Shown in pieces: positions 1 to 13,370 of a stretch of 64,000 bases of DNA. Origin of the DNA: Tetranychus cinnabarinus (lineage: Eukaryota > Arthropoda > Arachnida > Trombidiformes > Tetranychidae); the NCBI GenBank assembly GCA_022266195.1, contig WHVY01000001.1, positions 20,646,001 to 20,710,000 on the forward strand, written 5' to 3'. The position numbers and the translations under genes were made by a program. How positions within the stretch are numbered: the stretch's first letter is position 1; every line of letters begins with the position of its first letter. A model generated the notes under the pieces. That model made no database searches. It was not told the DNA's origin and saw only the letters and a program-made list of their open reading frames with translations.

Positions 1-489
1 TATAGCCGAAAGTAAGTAAACAAGAACCAGCAACAAGACAAGACACAACTTTTTAAGCTGATTCAATCTTAGGAGTGTTTTTAAATCATTGCGTAGGAGC
101 CTTAAACCGACCTTTTCAAGATTCAGATTTTCCTTTTATAGCAATATACAGAATATCTTTCTTATTATTTTTCATTATATTCATCTCTCAATCATTCTCT
201 CTCTCTCTTCCTTGCCTCTCACAACATCTTGTTTCATCATTCCGTTCGTTTCTCCTTGTTCCCTTTGACTGTATTTGACTGTACTTTGTATGTTTATATT
301 GACTCTTTTCATAGCTTCCTTTGCTTTCACGGAACTGTCTGCATGTTAACATAAACTGTATGTTTGTCTAGTCTTTTTTACTTTTTCTTATAATTCTATG
401 TGTGAAGAGCGAAAGAGTCAAGGAAATTTGAATTATAACTTCTTATCCGGTTCAATGGGACTCAATGAACATTTGAATTGTGCTTTAAA

Positions 490-525
490 GAGAGAGAGAA
501 AGAGAGAGAGAGGGAAAAAGGAAAA
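490..525 (+). repeat. GA-rich simple repeat
   Basis: An imperfect run of GA dinucleotides beside the talin exon. The matching run in the second copy (about 3518-3536) is shorter, as expected of slippage after duplication. Confidence 0.8.
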
Positions 526-557
526 GGCAAAGAGAAGTAAAAATGAGTATAACTTAC

Positions 558-678
558 CGATTTTGGTACAAATGACGACCATTAAGTTGGCAACATTTTG
601 ACTATCATCAACCAATACTGTCTTTACGGATCCATCCAGCATACGAACTCTTATCTTTCTCTTGTTTTCTTGATTTTC
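558..678 (-). CDS. rhea: Talin (rhea) FERM F1 exon, copy 1
   Basis: A 121-base internal exon on the minus strand. It is bounded by a TTTTTAAG acceptor (at 679-680) and a GTAAGT donor (552-557). Its translation includes RVRMLDGSVKTVLVDDSQ and then NLMVVICTKIG, which matches the start of the talin F1 FERM subdomain, where the family reads (I/V)RMLDGTVKT..VDDS....ICTKIGIT. Talin links integrin tails to actin at adhesion sites, and F1 supports membrane and integrin contact. No other talin exon was recognised in the window; upstream exons should lie at higher coordinates. The exon length is not a multiple of three, so splicing both copies into one mRNA would break the frame. Confidence 0.8.
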
Positions 679-840
679 CTTAAAAAGGAGTGAAAAGTAG
701 TGAAGGACAACGAAATTTGAGAAGAGTTGAACAAATAAAACATGTTAAAACACAAAGTAAAGTCAACAATTGACATTAACAAGAAAAAACTAACTAACTT
801 GGTGTAAAGGAAAAAACATGAGTATTCCTAAATTTTACTA

Positions 841-1868
841 AATAATCAGGAATAAATGATGAGTCAGAGAAAGTAATACTAATGTTAAAAAACTGTATGG
901 AAAAGAGGAGAAAAAAATGCCAGAAGAAAACTGTTAAAGTGTAGAAAAGAGAAGCTTCACAGTATGAGCTAAATATTAATAAACAAACGGCAAAAAAGTA
1001 CAGTAAAGTTGAGATGTAAAGAAGCAAGAAACTGAAAAAATGAGAGTGATTGCCAGATAAATCCATAACATTTAAACGAAAGAAAATGTGACAACAAAAA
1101 ATGCAAAATTAAGGGTTTAAGCACAGACACAGATTGAAACCAATGACCGTTCACATGTTTGTTTAACCATTTCAATTGTTCAACTAGTGTAAAATTTGAA
1201 ACAATCCTGAGGTGAAAATGATTGATTAAGGCACAATTAATAATCTAAAAAATATTTGAATTACCCTGTACTGAAGATAACAAGAGAGAAAGACACAGAG
1301 AGAAAGAGAGAGAGAGATAACACAAACATCAATAATAAACAAGGCAAGAGAAACAAGACTTACCATGATGAAAAAAAGTTAATTACTGCTAGTTGATTGT
1401 TAAGATGATTAGCTTAAATGTTTCAGAAGTGTAGACAAAGTTTTGTTAAACCACAATTAATAACAAATTGATTTGATTCATTAAGTGATGAACACAAAAA
1501 AAACAAGAAGAAGATGAAGAAAGTTTAATCCCAAAACAGTTGAACCTTTAGGTGAAAGAAAAAATTGACACAGGCAAAGCTAAAAAGATTGCCTGTTACT
1601 AAAAAGCTGCTACTGATCATGCGTTAATAACATGTGATGCGCGAAAGGTGTTTTCAAAATTGACTGTCCTTTTTAATAAATTATTATAAGTGAATTAAGT
1701 TATCTTGATACTGGTTTTAATAAACGCCTGGTAAAGGGTGCGAAGGCGGTCATTTCTACATGTCATTCTTTAAAATTAACGAAGAGCTTAATGCTCTAAA
1801 GTTTAAAAATCTGGAGACACCTGTCCACGTGGGATCAAGAAAACCTGATAGACAAGAAATTCATAAGT
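841..1868. other. Non-coding spacer between the repeat copies
   Basis: Unique sequence between the two talin repeats, probably intron. It has a GA-rich tract near 1283-1318. I see no exon with coding character and plausible splice sites. Confidence 0.5.
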
Positions 1869-2543
1869 GTGGATTTTTTATCCAATTCTTCCAATTGCTT
1901 TTTTGATCAACTAATGGTTCATGTACAAGCGGTGGATAAAGAGAAAATTGAGCAAAAATCAACAATGATCAAGTCGATATTCAACACAATGTTTACGAAA
2001 TTGGCCAGTGACGAGAGTAAAAACTCAATAACTTACAAAAACAATAATGTCGATAAAAAGTGATATTCAAGAAATAAAAAAAAATGTAATGGAAAATAAT
2101 GTTGTGAACAAAAACATGGCTAATAACCAGAATATTTTGCTGAAATAGTCAAAGAAAAACCAAAGAATAAATCGTGATTTTTAAGCCAAATCAAGATCAA
2201 GATCGTGATGATGTAGCAAATGAAATCGCAAATGTTGTCAATAAAGATAAATGTCATCAAGTCCAAGGTATGGTTCGAGTTGGCAAATCTATCAAGATCA
2301 CTTCATCAAAAAAAGATATCATTGAAAAAGCTCAAATAATTCACTCCGAACTTGGAAATAAATCGAAAATTGAAAATGAAAGGAAAAAACATCCGACGAT
2401 CAAAGTTGGTTACAAGAAAAGAAACCAAAAAAGATGAGGAGACCTTTAAGACCAGGAACCATCTGGATGAAAATGATGAAATTAAGTTACTCTTTCAGAA
2501 GAACTTTAAGTCAGGAATAGAAACAGCTACTGACCTGATCTAG
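1869..2543 (+). pseudogene. Decayed ORF cluster, possible retroelement relic
   Basis: Three overlapping open frames (1869-2063, 2174-2437, 2352-2543) lie in different frames on the same strand and read as lysine-, asparagine- and glutamate-rich protein. One stretch, QGMVRVGKSIKITSSKKDII, looks like real protein sequence, and the frames are broken by stops and shifts as in an old coding region. This resembles a decayed gag or ORF1-like region of a retroelement, but I recognise no zinc knuckle or reverse transcriptase motif, so the family is not assigned. It lies in the spacer between the two copies of the talin repeat. Confidence 0.3.
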
Positions 2544-3023
2544 CTACTTAAAATGTTTTTAAGGTCATCGTCCAAAAAGTTTTCAAATTCCTATTTCATT
2601 CAATTTAACTAATCAATGTGAAAGTTTTTTTTCACCATAAAACCACCCATCTTTCATCCTCAATCATCTACTTTTTTACTCCGACTGTTACATGTAATCC
2701 ATTTTTGTTCATACAAGGTTTGACGGAAGTCACCAGCAAGAAGAAAATATGAAAAAACAAATTTCAAGTGAATCTGGATAAACTTCCGATCTAAGTTCCG
2801 TTTATCAATGCTTCCCTTCAACAAGGTGTAAATTACATGCTTTTCATGTAATCATACCTTTTCGCAAATAACAGCACCACGCACACACAAATCGAAAAGA
2901 TAAAATCCCAAACTGATGAATGAAAAACTTTCATGAATGAATGCGTGGCTGGAAATTTGGTGTATTTGTGTGTGAGTGTGTTAAATGGCAATTTTCAGTA
3001 TACAAGTTTAACTCATAGAAAAA

Positions 3024-3860
3024 TATAGCCGAAAGTAAGTAAACAAGAACCAGCAACAAGACAAGACACAACTTTTTAAGCTGATTCAATCTTAGGAGTG
3101 TTTTTAAATCATTGCGTAGGAGCCTTAAACCGACCTTTTCAAGATTCAGATTTTCCTTTTATAGCAATATACAGAATATCTTTCTTATTATTTTTCATCA
3201 TATTCATCTCTCAATCATTCTCTCTCTCTCTCTCTCTTCCTTGCCTCTCACAACATCTTGTTTCATCATTCCGTTCGTTTCTCCTTGTTCCCTTTGACTG
3301 TATTTGACTGTACTTTGTATGTTTATATTGACTCTTTTCATAGCTTCCTTTGCTTTCACGGAACTGTCTGCATGTTAACATAAGCTGTATGTTTGTCTAG
3401 TCTTTTTTACTTTTTCTTATAATTCTGTGTGTGAAGAGCGAAAGAGTCAAGGAAATTTGAATTATAACTTCTTATCCGGTTCAATGGGACTCAATGAACA
3501 TTTGAATTGTGCTTTAAAGAGAGAGAGAGAGAGGGAAAAAGGAAAAGGCAAAGAGAAGTAAAAATGAGTATAACTTACCGATTTTGGTACAAATGACGAC
3601 CATTAAGTTGGCAACATTTTGACTATCATCAACCAATACTGTCTTTACGGATCCATCCAGCATACGAACTCTTATCTTTCTCTTGTTTTCTTGATTTTCC
3701 TTAAAAAGGAGTGAAAAGTAGTGAAGGACAACGAAATTTGAGAAGAGTTGAACAAATAAAACATGTTAAAACACAGAGTAAAGTCAACAACTGACATTAA
3801 CACAAAAAACCAGCTAACTTAATGTAAAGGAAAAAAGACGAGTATTCGTAAATGCAGTAA
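3024..3860. repeat. Direct repeat copy 2 carrying a talin exon
   Basis: Second copy of the segment at 1-840, beginning with the same TATAGCCGAAAGTAAG. It carries the talin exon at 3579-3699 and ends in sequence that diverges from copy 1 after about 3855. Because the window begins within copy 1, the full duplicated unit may be longer on the left. Confidence 0.93.
3579..3699 (-). CDS. rhea: Talin (rhea) FERM F1 exon, copy 2
   Basis: Same 121-base exon as at 558-678, with the same acceptor (3700-3701) and GTAAGT donor (3573-3578). I see no difference in the encoded residues. If both copies are real, alternative use would give the same protein, so one copy is redundant unless splicing is used for regulation. 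An assembly haplotype duplication is an equally good explanation. Confidence 0.75.
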
Positions 3861-3864
3861 ATAC

Positions 3865-3911
3865 AGAACCATCCAGCATACGAACTCTTATCTTTCTCTT
3901 ATTTTCTCGAT
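3865..3911 (-). pseudogene. Third, partial talin exon fragment
   Basis: Positions 3865-3911 repeat the 5' part of the talin exon (the ATCCAGCATACGAACTC region and the following pyrimidine-rich bases) once more, directly after copy 2, with several changes and no matching 3' half. It is a truncated copy left by an older duplication or by an unequal exchange. Confidence 0.7.
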
Positions 3912-6900
3912 GTTCATTTATAAATTTCTTCAACTCCCTTCTTCTCTTCACAAGAAAAAGAAGGTGGAGTGAAGGGAGGCAGCCAGAATAATGCTCTGAA
4001 TACTGATAGTAATTTCAAGAAAATTTATTAAAAGTATCATTCCCTTTTGCACAGATAAGCATTATACATAGAAGTAACCATTCTTGTCATCAACCTTTTT
4101 TTGCTTCACTTTTATAAGAACTTTATAAGAACCTATCACAGGGAAGACACACCTTTTCCACTCCTTCCATGAGCAATCTCAGTGGTTTCATTTCTTCCCA
4201 TTGGACTTTACAATTTGAAAGGTTATCTTTCAGTTCTGATGAAAGAAATGCTTTCGCTCTTTCTCTTCTGAACCCCTTAAATATATTAACATTATCACAC
4301 TGGGAATGAAAATTTATCATTATATTTTTCTTTATACTTCAACTTATATCAAATCTAATGTATCATCTTATTCTTTACAGATTTATCTTTTCGATTGCCA
4401 CTATTATTATAACTTCAACCTGAAGATAGGAATAGGAAATGAAGATTCCTGAAAGTACATGTAATTATGATTTGAAAAAAAGAGTAATCTGACATTCTTG
4501 ATACAACCTTTCATCAATATCATATATTCTGAATTGAAACTTTTACTGGCCGAGCAAGTAATGAATACGCAGTTTCACTTCATGCCAAAGTACAGTTCAC
4601 CATTCCTGTGCTAATCCAGTTGATCAAACAAGAAGTTAAATAGGAGATGAAGAAACACAAGATCAAAGTAAAAACAACATTAAATCAAGAGAAGAATAGA
4701 TGATAGCATGGGAAGAGTAAATGAATCCATTTTTGTGTTCATCTTTTCCCTCAACTTCTAGAGAGGAATGGTTCCTTAGCAAACATCTTTCATTCACTTG
4801 CATCTTCTTTGTCCCATTTTTATTCTCTTTCTGGGACTTTTTGGCCTTATTTAGCTTCATAAATCAGAGAAGCATAGAGCATTGAAAAGACCGAGTTGAA
4901 CTCTCTTTCTTTTACCATCATAAAGGCCCGATATTTCAATCAATGGAATGACAAGCAATGAAGGATGCGGATGAACCATGGAATGAGTAAAGAAAAATGA
5001 AAGATAAATCGATGAGTAAAAAGTACAACAAGAATAACAACAACAATCTTGTGGAACGAAACAAAAAGAAAACAAGAAAACATAAAGGAGAAGGAAAAAA
5101 ATTCCCAAAAAATGGAGAAATTCAATATGATAATATACTGATCGACAGTTCATGTCCCGGGATACTGGGAATCATCTTAAGGAAGGAAATGAAAAGGAAT
5201 ACACTTGCATCATAACAATGATAATGTTTATAATGATGAGTATGATGATGAAAGGCAAAGCAAAAGAAGAGTATCGGGACAAAGGAAACAACAATACAAG
5301 TGATTGATACAAAAAATGAGCAACTGCAGCATCTATTAAATGATGTGATAGAAAGGCCCAAACAGCAACAAAAAAAACTGCAACTATGGGCACTTTTGTT
5401 GAGGATGAAAATGATTACTTAGAGTAGTCGCTCTGTTGATATCCAATGGATTATTCCAGGAGCTTTGGTAAATGCCAATATTTTTATTTCCAAATGTAAA
5501 TCTCTTTGCATGTGCATCATCTTTTTCAACTTACTTTACTATTATTTTGAATCTTGAGTACAAAACAAAAAGGACAACAACACTCCCAGTGCAACCTCCA
5601 AATACTCAACAGCGTAATGCTCAATATAACCTTATTAATCTTGCCTTTTCTCCGTCTTTTTTACTCTTTTTTTGAATAGGTCAACTTGTTAACTGGATGT
5701 TTTTTTCTCGACTATTATAATATCATTGAAAAGAGGAACCACAGAAAACATCAATTACATGAAGCCATTTTATCCTTGCTCTCGTGGGATGATTATCATT
5801 TAATCAATTGGTTTTTGTAATGATTGAGAAAACACAATCAAATGTAGAGCAATGTTGAACAGTTAACTCGTCAATTTTCATTTAAATGGGTTATCAACAA
5901 ATTGTTACCAGTTATTTAATAAATTGCCGATTCTCGTCAAGGGACATAAAGTTGATCAATTTACAGAAAATTGTTTAAAGCATTGGTTCGATGTGATTTG
6001 TTGGTTGATACCATTCCCATTTTACAATCTTTAAACAAAATTAAATTCTTCATGGGAAATGAACAATTTAAAAATCAGAATTCGTCATCCGACTGATGCA
6101 GATAATTAAATCAAGGAAGACACAAGATCTTTTCACAATTTCATTGACCTTGTTCAATGAAAAATCTCATTAAAATCAAGTAAAATGTTTGTTAAAACAT
6201 TAAGTAAATCAAAGGATTTGTCAGAAAGTGAAACAATCAGATAAACAATCAATTCATGTCATTGTTACCGAATTGTAAACACTATTTGATAACAATGTTT
6301 AATTTAGTTCACTTGAATCAAGACTATCTTTTACTTACAACTTGACTACCTTGTGTAGTTAACAATTGTCGTTATTTTAGTTACATCAAAACAAGTTGTT
6401 AACAAAGCTGACTATGAGATTGATTAACCTTGAAGAGGGTAAACAAGATTTGAATTGCTAGTTATTGGCCTTGATTAAGTGAAAAAATTAAATGATTTAA
6501 CTATGATTTGCATGAAAGTCAAGTGGTTTGATCAATTGCAAGGGACAATTCAATATTCATCTTATAAAATTTCGCCTTCCAAACGTAATAATTTGAAAAA
6601 CCTGAAAATAAACAGCATTCATTAAAATATCATAACATTCACTAAAAATTGATATTGCTCATCAATGACCTCATCACAACTGATCAATTGATAAAACTAA
6701 TAATTAACTTGTTACAACCTTTCAAAATCTTCAAAAATGAATCATTACATTCAATATGAGAAAAAATTAGCATCAAAAGTTGAAACAAGCCTGAACCTGA
6801 TTTGAAATTTATTTGAGTTTATCAATCTTTTAAGAAACCATTTAAGAAGCCAATTTATACAGAAATAACATCCAAATTGTAATTGTAAGAATCGTTCAAG

Positions 6901-6928
6901 TAAGTTGATTGTGTGAAAAGGCTGAGAC

Positions 6929-6987
6929 GCCATTTTGAGCTTCTTGTCTTGTCAGATTGAACAATCCCTGAGTTCGTCGCCATTTTG
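6929..6987 (-). promoter_or_regulatory. Paired YY1/Pho-like motifs, possible promoter
   Basis: GCCATTTTG occurs twice, at 6929-6937 and 6979-6987. On the minus strand each reads CAAAATGGC, the core that YY1/Pleiohomeotic binds and that is common close to metazoan start sites. A similar motif (GCCATCTTT) lies at 8540-8548. The orientation would suit a minus-strand gene such as talin. No transcript evidence is available, so this is a weak suggestion. Confidence 0.2.
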
Positions 6988-9980
6988 AAAATATCTTGAG
7001 AATCATGAAAGCTTTTTCCCTGAAAATCAGAGAAGTTTCAATTTCATCTAGTTCAGTGGCATGTCATTGGCCAAGAAGAAGCAGTTGAACAATGAAAATA
7101 CAGGAGCAGATGAAACAGAGTGTGTAAACACAGGATTCTGTGATTATTATAATAACTATGAGATTGCGTATTTAACCTGTACTATTAGCATAATTTAAAT
7201 AATTTACAGATAAATGCTTTTAATAAATAAAACATTTACTGATTGCTGTTAACTTGACAAAATTTTTACACTAAAAAATGGTCGATTTCAATGGCCAATG
7301 AAGTTATTTGATTCATGCGATGGATTCAACTTGAACAGATCCAATGATATGAGAATGAAGACTCATCTGAATTAGTTAATGCAAAATCAAATTGGTTGAT
7401 ATATTAAATTAATGTTAACATAGATGAATGTTAATGCATTAAATTTACTAATAGGTTAAGTAACCAACAAGATGACGACTTCTCAGGACCAAGTTAATCC
7501 ATGTTTAGTGTTAAATAAAGTGGTTACTCTGTTTACATTAATACAGTTAAAAGATGAGGATGATGAGAGGAAAGATGATGCAAAAAACTGTAACCTTAAA
7601 CAGGGTTTAGTATAAACAAAGTGCAAAATGTCAATGTGGTTTTAACATCAATTCAATCAATATTAACCATTTTGACTGGAGTAAAAAAGGAGATCTTTTT
7701 GCTATTGAAGAGGAACAAATCAAAAATGTTAAAGATGAAGATGATTATGATGGTGATTATGTTGATGACTACAATGATGACTATGATGATGGGTATGTCG
7801 ATGAGAAGGATAAAAGGGAGAAGAAAAGTTAACACAATTAAGTATATTGAATTGATCAATGTTGATCTTTACTCGATACTTTTACCGTTTATTCACAGTT
7901 TAAAAGATTCTGGCTAAAGACAAAGATTTAAACTATTCGAAAGAATAAATTAATCATCAATAATGGCTATTGAAATACTTGTATCATTTAAATTGACTGT
8001 TTAATTGTCTAAAATCAACTTGATTTTATTTCATTTGCCTTTGTTTACATTTTTTGTTCATTTTTTGCTTATGTGCTAAACCCGCGCGTTTTGAAAAACA
8101 AATTTACTGTAAATTAAAGATTAATGTTTATTAAGCCTTATCGGTGAATAAGGATAATCATAATGATGAGATGGTTTTATGGAAAAGGGAAAAAGATGAA
8201 GATGAAGTTGATATTGATTGTTGAACATTAAACAAAATGGATAACCAAACAGGCCTGAATCAATGGGGACAAAACATGTATTTGTGAATGTATTGGGAGT
8301 GAATGAGGGTTAAGAGTTAGGACAAGATCAATGGGATTGACACTTTGGTTTAAGAAGAGAGTGACTTTTGGACAAAAGAGAGGGGATTCAGTGAGATTAG
8401 GATGATAAGAGATGAGATGATAGCCTAATTACTTGAAAAATATCATTCAATGCCTTGAAAAAAAAGGTTTACAATTGGAAATGGCGCTCTTGACTTTATC
8501 TTGTTTACATTTTTACGCTACTGGTTGTCAGCTATGTTGGCCATCTTTGACTGTCGATACCAACAAACGCCAATCAAAAAGGTAAGATAAATGTTTTATT
8601 TGTCATTTTTATTATTATATTCAAGTGAAAAGGTTTTCCTAACTCGGTAAAGGTCCATCTTAATTTGATTTAGATTGATTAAGATAACGTCAAACCATTT
8701 TTGTTATGCACATTTTACTCTCACACATTCATAAGTTAATTGTACTCTGGTGAGTTGAAATCTTGTTATCAAAATTTCCTAAATCGCTATTTTTCATCTG
8801 AATCATCTTCATCTTGCAACCATTCCCTCTGTTTACATTTTATACAGATAGATTGGTCACAAAAATGCTAAGAAATGACCATTTATTTATTTTTTTTCGC
8901 CATGTTTACTACTTATCAGAAAATTACTCAACTTACTTTATTCAGTTTTTATCTTTTACATAAACAATCCATAAAAACTGGCCAAATACAATAATTACAA
9001 AGTCTATCAGGTTTTATTATTTCACTCCAAGTTATATAAATATCTATTTATCATCATTATTTTTACCTTTTATAATTTAGCTTCCAATGCCTGGTTTGTA
9101 AATAGTTCAATCTAATCAAGTATATGCATCTTTAAGGCTGTCCAGTTGATATATAAAACTTTATACTCCATTTACAAATGACCAGCCAAATGTTGGCAAT
9201 TTACTTTTCTTTTGCCAGGATCGCCATTACGTAAGTGTCCACCTAATCCATTCAAATGATATTGTGGTCAAGTTTAGGAATTGAAAATGTAAAATTGGCC
9301 AATCAATCAATGGTTATACAATCCAGTCCAATGGATGATCAATGCAACGTCTTCTCGTCTCATTTCAATCAGCAATTCATTAGTGGACTTGATAATTCAA
9401 CAATAATTGTTCAGCTTGATTAATCGTTTCATCGGTTGGCTCCAACATTGTACATCTTTTGATATAAATATAAGTTGCAATCTTAATGAATAATATAAAA
9501 TTATCATGGAAATGATGAAGACGTCAAGCTAATGATAGAGAGCATGAGCTCAAACGATGGTTCAACTCGGCAAAGCATCTTAAAGATGCTACTGATCCTG
9601 TTGATGACGAAGTAAACTTTATAGGACTTTATTTGGGCCTCCAACTTGTCTTCAATTTTATCCTCTATCTTATTCCCATCTTTGGATAACAGGCTGTAAA
9701 AATATGGCCAACATGATTACATTTTTTTAAAATGTTCAGCTTCTCCAGCTTTTATACCATTTCTTGTAAGACAATCACATAATTTATTATTCAATATTAA
9801 ATTTTCCTTGATTATTTTGAATTAAAGCTTGGTTATTACGAGTAAAGTTGAATGAACAGGCAACAGAAAAATGTCTCACAATCCATTTATAAGATGAAAT
9901 TTGGCGATGACCTTTGTCAACAATAGAAAGCTTATCGCCATTATCCTCTTACTTGCTCTACTGTAGTTGTTGATGTTGCT

Positions 9981-10006
9981 GATGATGATGATGATGATGG
10001 CGATGA
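9981..10006 (+). repeat. GAT trinucleotide microsatellite
   Basis: A run of GATGAT units, slightly interrupted at the end. One of several such tracts in the window (others near 7737-7800, 60017 and 62040). Confidence 0.85.
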
Positions 10007-13000
10007 TTGAACAACGAATTGGAAAATAATTTAATTTTATTTGATAAATGGTATCACATTTGGTTTAAGGGATTTTCATTTAACAGCAAATAAAGTGAAC
10101 AGCAACTGAGGAAGCAAAAAGACGAGAGGGAAAAATTTGCATTAAGGCAACTTTCAAAATGTTGACAATGCAAAAATAATAATGATCATGATGGGATGAT
10201 GATGTTTATTAATATAAATTGTTGTAAACTAAACACCTTGTTAAGTAATTTAAAATATAACAGCAAAAGATAAAGACTATATCATTTATTTAAAAAAGCA
10301 AAAGTAAGAATAACAAAACTAAAAGCAAAAGTAGCCGCTCTTTTGGATAAATCACGTGACGTTTATAAGCATTAAAAGGATTGATTCAGCTTTTTTGCTC
10401 AAGTATTATCAACATAATTGAGACGTATTTTATAATTTGTTTAACTATATTTAATTTATTATGTGTTATCTACCAACATTTAAACACTCCTAACATCTAA
10501 TGGTTATATTACTTGATTGAATTTTGGCGATTCTTGTGTCTAAAACTATCATAAGGTAAGTACCGTATCAACAAGCATTAAGCCTCAGTGCTTACAAATG
10601 AGTAGATTTATAAGCACATTCAAAAGCATTGTCCATGTGTGATAAAAATCTGTTTGAATTAGGACAATAGATTCTAAATTGGTAGAAAGAAAGCCTTTCG
10701 ATGAAATTCTGGCTTTTTTCAGACAGCAGTCACTCAACAGTTCTGATTTATAGATATAAGCTGAGGAAGCTCAAAAATTGAAAATTGTTTCAGGTAAATC
10801 GGTTAATAATTGCTGAATTTGGTATCTCAATTAGTAGCTCATGTGACTGCATGTGGATTGTTATGTGCTTATAAATGGGTTCATTTCACTTAAAATCACT
10901 GTGCCTTAATACGGATCCATAATTTCTTTTGGATGGACTTGTTTAGCCAACCTTGTTTGGATGGACATTCCTAGAGTTGAATCAATTAACCTCTTTCCTG
11001 CAAATATTTATCAAACTTTAGTTATGGAGAGACTGTGCCTTATAAATAATAAATGGCCAATGGGATGCAAAATTTACTCAATAAAGGGATCGAGTCAAGG
11101 ATTCCATTGAAACACTGACAAACATGTAACAAAATGGATGAATACGAGAACCGTAAATACAAATGGGGCGATGAGAGCCGATTTATCAGCGTCTACGCTT
11201 ACAATAAAACCGTGTTTGATTTGGTTATTATTATAATATTTTTAAAGTATTATACGTTCTTGTTTCATGTTTAGGTCGTTCTGTGGATATTATTATTTAA
11301 CACCAACATAGTTATGGTGAATCACCATCTTACTTGGCCCTGCTTTCAAGATCACCATCTTTTATTTTCAATGTAAGCGTTGACATTTTTATTGTCCACT
11401 TGAATAAAGTCTTTTAAAAAGAATCTAACATTTCTCCCTTTCTTTATCATTTTTAGCTTGTTTAACCCACCCTCAGCCACCCCTTGATCATCATAACTGT
11501 AATCATCATCGTCATGATCATCTTCCAGGGAAAAAGGACTTTTCTATCGCTCTCTTTTTTACAACATTTCAATTAAGGATGAGGGAACATTAAGTGAATG
11601 GCTTGAAGATGAAGACGAAAAAGCTTCCGTTATATACATTTGAACCATTATACAATGGACTTTATTATTCTCCTTGTTGATGATAATGATGATTGGCCTG
11701 TCTTCTCGTCTTCTTCATCATCTTCTCTCATCCTTCTTTGCTCTTACCAAAAGCTTTAATGTTATCCTTCAGTCTCTTCAACATCTTATTCATACTCAAT
11801 GGGACTTTCACATCATCATACGTCTCATTTATTTTTGTCTTTACAACTGCACATTTCAATTTGATCAACGGTTATATGGCGAAAAGAAATTGCTTCAATT
11901 AATCTTATCGTTATTATTATTATTACCATTATTGTGATTATGATTTTGCTGATTATTATTCCCATTATTCATTTATAGATGTTAAAGAGTCTCTTTTTCG
12001 TTGTGTACTAAACCTCATCTCATTGAACAAATTGAATATGTTTAATAACCTTTTTTTATTGACCAATGAATATTAATGGGGTTAATCATCTTTCCTATTT
12101 GACAGTTAAAGAAGCCAACCTTAAAACAATGAACAATTCCAGATGAGTTCCTAATCATTACCCATTTGAAAATGTATTAACATGTTGGAAAGGCTGGGAT
12201 TTCTTGGTTTCAATTCAATGCTTGTTTTTAATTCTGGAGCTGTAAGTAAGAATGTTAATGACAACTAAATTGTATAATCAATCAAATTACGTCATTGAGC
12301 ATAAACAATTGACCAAGTACTTCCTTCATGATACGATTCATGCAAAATAGTGGATTAAGAAGATGAAAAGGTTGAAAGTAGCTAATCTATTTGTTCAGTC
12401 TCCTAGTCATTTGCTTCAATTGAAATCAAAAACAAAGGTAATTGTAATTGATAGGATTTTTAGGTTGACTTTGTTGATTCGTCTTAATCGTCTTATTGAT
12501 CACGTTTGAGGCTCCGGTAATTAAACGTGAAATGTCTGCTTCTGACAATAAAAGGTAAGATTAACTTAACCATCAATTGGTCAAGTTTTCCTTGATTTTC
12601 GACCGACTAATACAGTTATCTAATTGAGACCAATTTTCTCAATAATAAACTCAGACATTCTCAATAATTGATTCATGGCACAACAAAAGTTATCCACAAT
12701 TTTTTCTTATTAATTTTCAAACCCTTTGATTATTATACTCTGATGACTTTACCATTTGGGTCAGTATTAGCCATATGGACAACACATGATTGTTTTAACC
12801 CTCAAAATTTCGTTAATTGGACTAAACAGGAAACTAATTGACAATGACAAAATAGTGTTTACAAATTAAGTTTACAGAAGATCAGTTTTCATAATTGATT
12901 GCACACTTTAGATAATGCATCAACTGTGCGAGAAGATAATAAATTACAAGTTAGTCTTTACATGAATTTGAATTGATTAGTGTAATTTTGTGTAGTTAAA

Positions 13001-13370
13001 AGTTCAACATTAGTAAATATTTGAATAGAAATGTCAGTGAATGTAAAATATTTCCAACATTTCTTGAGTGAAACTAAGGCTTGTTTTCTTGATTATCCAT
13101 GTTTCATTGAATACGAATTACAACTGAAATATAAAATACAGAAAATACAATCACAATTAAGATCTGTGATAGGATTTCACCTTGCATATTCGTGCTTTTG
13201 GAAGTCAGTTATTTAATCATGAAGCATCATTTCAAGCTCAAAATAAAACTGTAAATCTGAAAGACAATTGATAGCTGAACAAAATGATATTTGAAGATGA
13301 AACTTGGAATCTCTCGGATGCTTATAAATTATGATACAGAAAGATTCAAGCACGATTGTGAATAAATTGA

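Larger units (their letters stand above)
1..840. repeat. Direct repeat copy 1 carrying a talin exon
   Basis: This stretch is repeated at 3024-3860 with an offset of about 3023 bases and only scattered differences: single-base changes such as 357 and 397, and different lengths of the CT and GA runs near 200 and 500. The window starts inside the repeat, so its left edge is unknown. It contains one talin exon (558-678, minus strand) plus intron sequence on both sides. Similarity fades after about position 840. The near identity, introns included, suggests a recent DNA-level tandem duplication or an uncollapsed haplotype in the assembly. Confidence 0.93.
3912..13370. other. Long region with no recognised gene
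   Basis: About 9.4 kb of AT-rich sequence. The open frames here are short, hydrophobic or made of ATG/GAT repeats, and I matched none to a protein family. If talin is transcribed on the minus strand, its upstream exons, first introns and promoter could lie here or beyond, but I could not identify an F0-domain exon. Trinucleotide GAT tracts and pyrimidine-rich blocks are common. Confidence 0.5.

Noticed and set aside
75..3307. Phenylalanine/serine-rich open frames at 75-278 and 3098-3307 (plus strand)
   Set aside because: They are the same sequence in the two repeat copies, antisense side of a talin intron with CT-rich runs; the match between them reflects the duplication, not coding conservation.
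7621..7917. 98-codon open frame rich in methionine
   Set aside because: Its core is an ATG/GAT trinucleotide tract, which stays open in several frames on both strands; no domain is seen.
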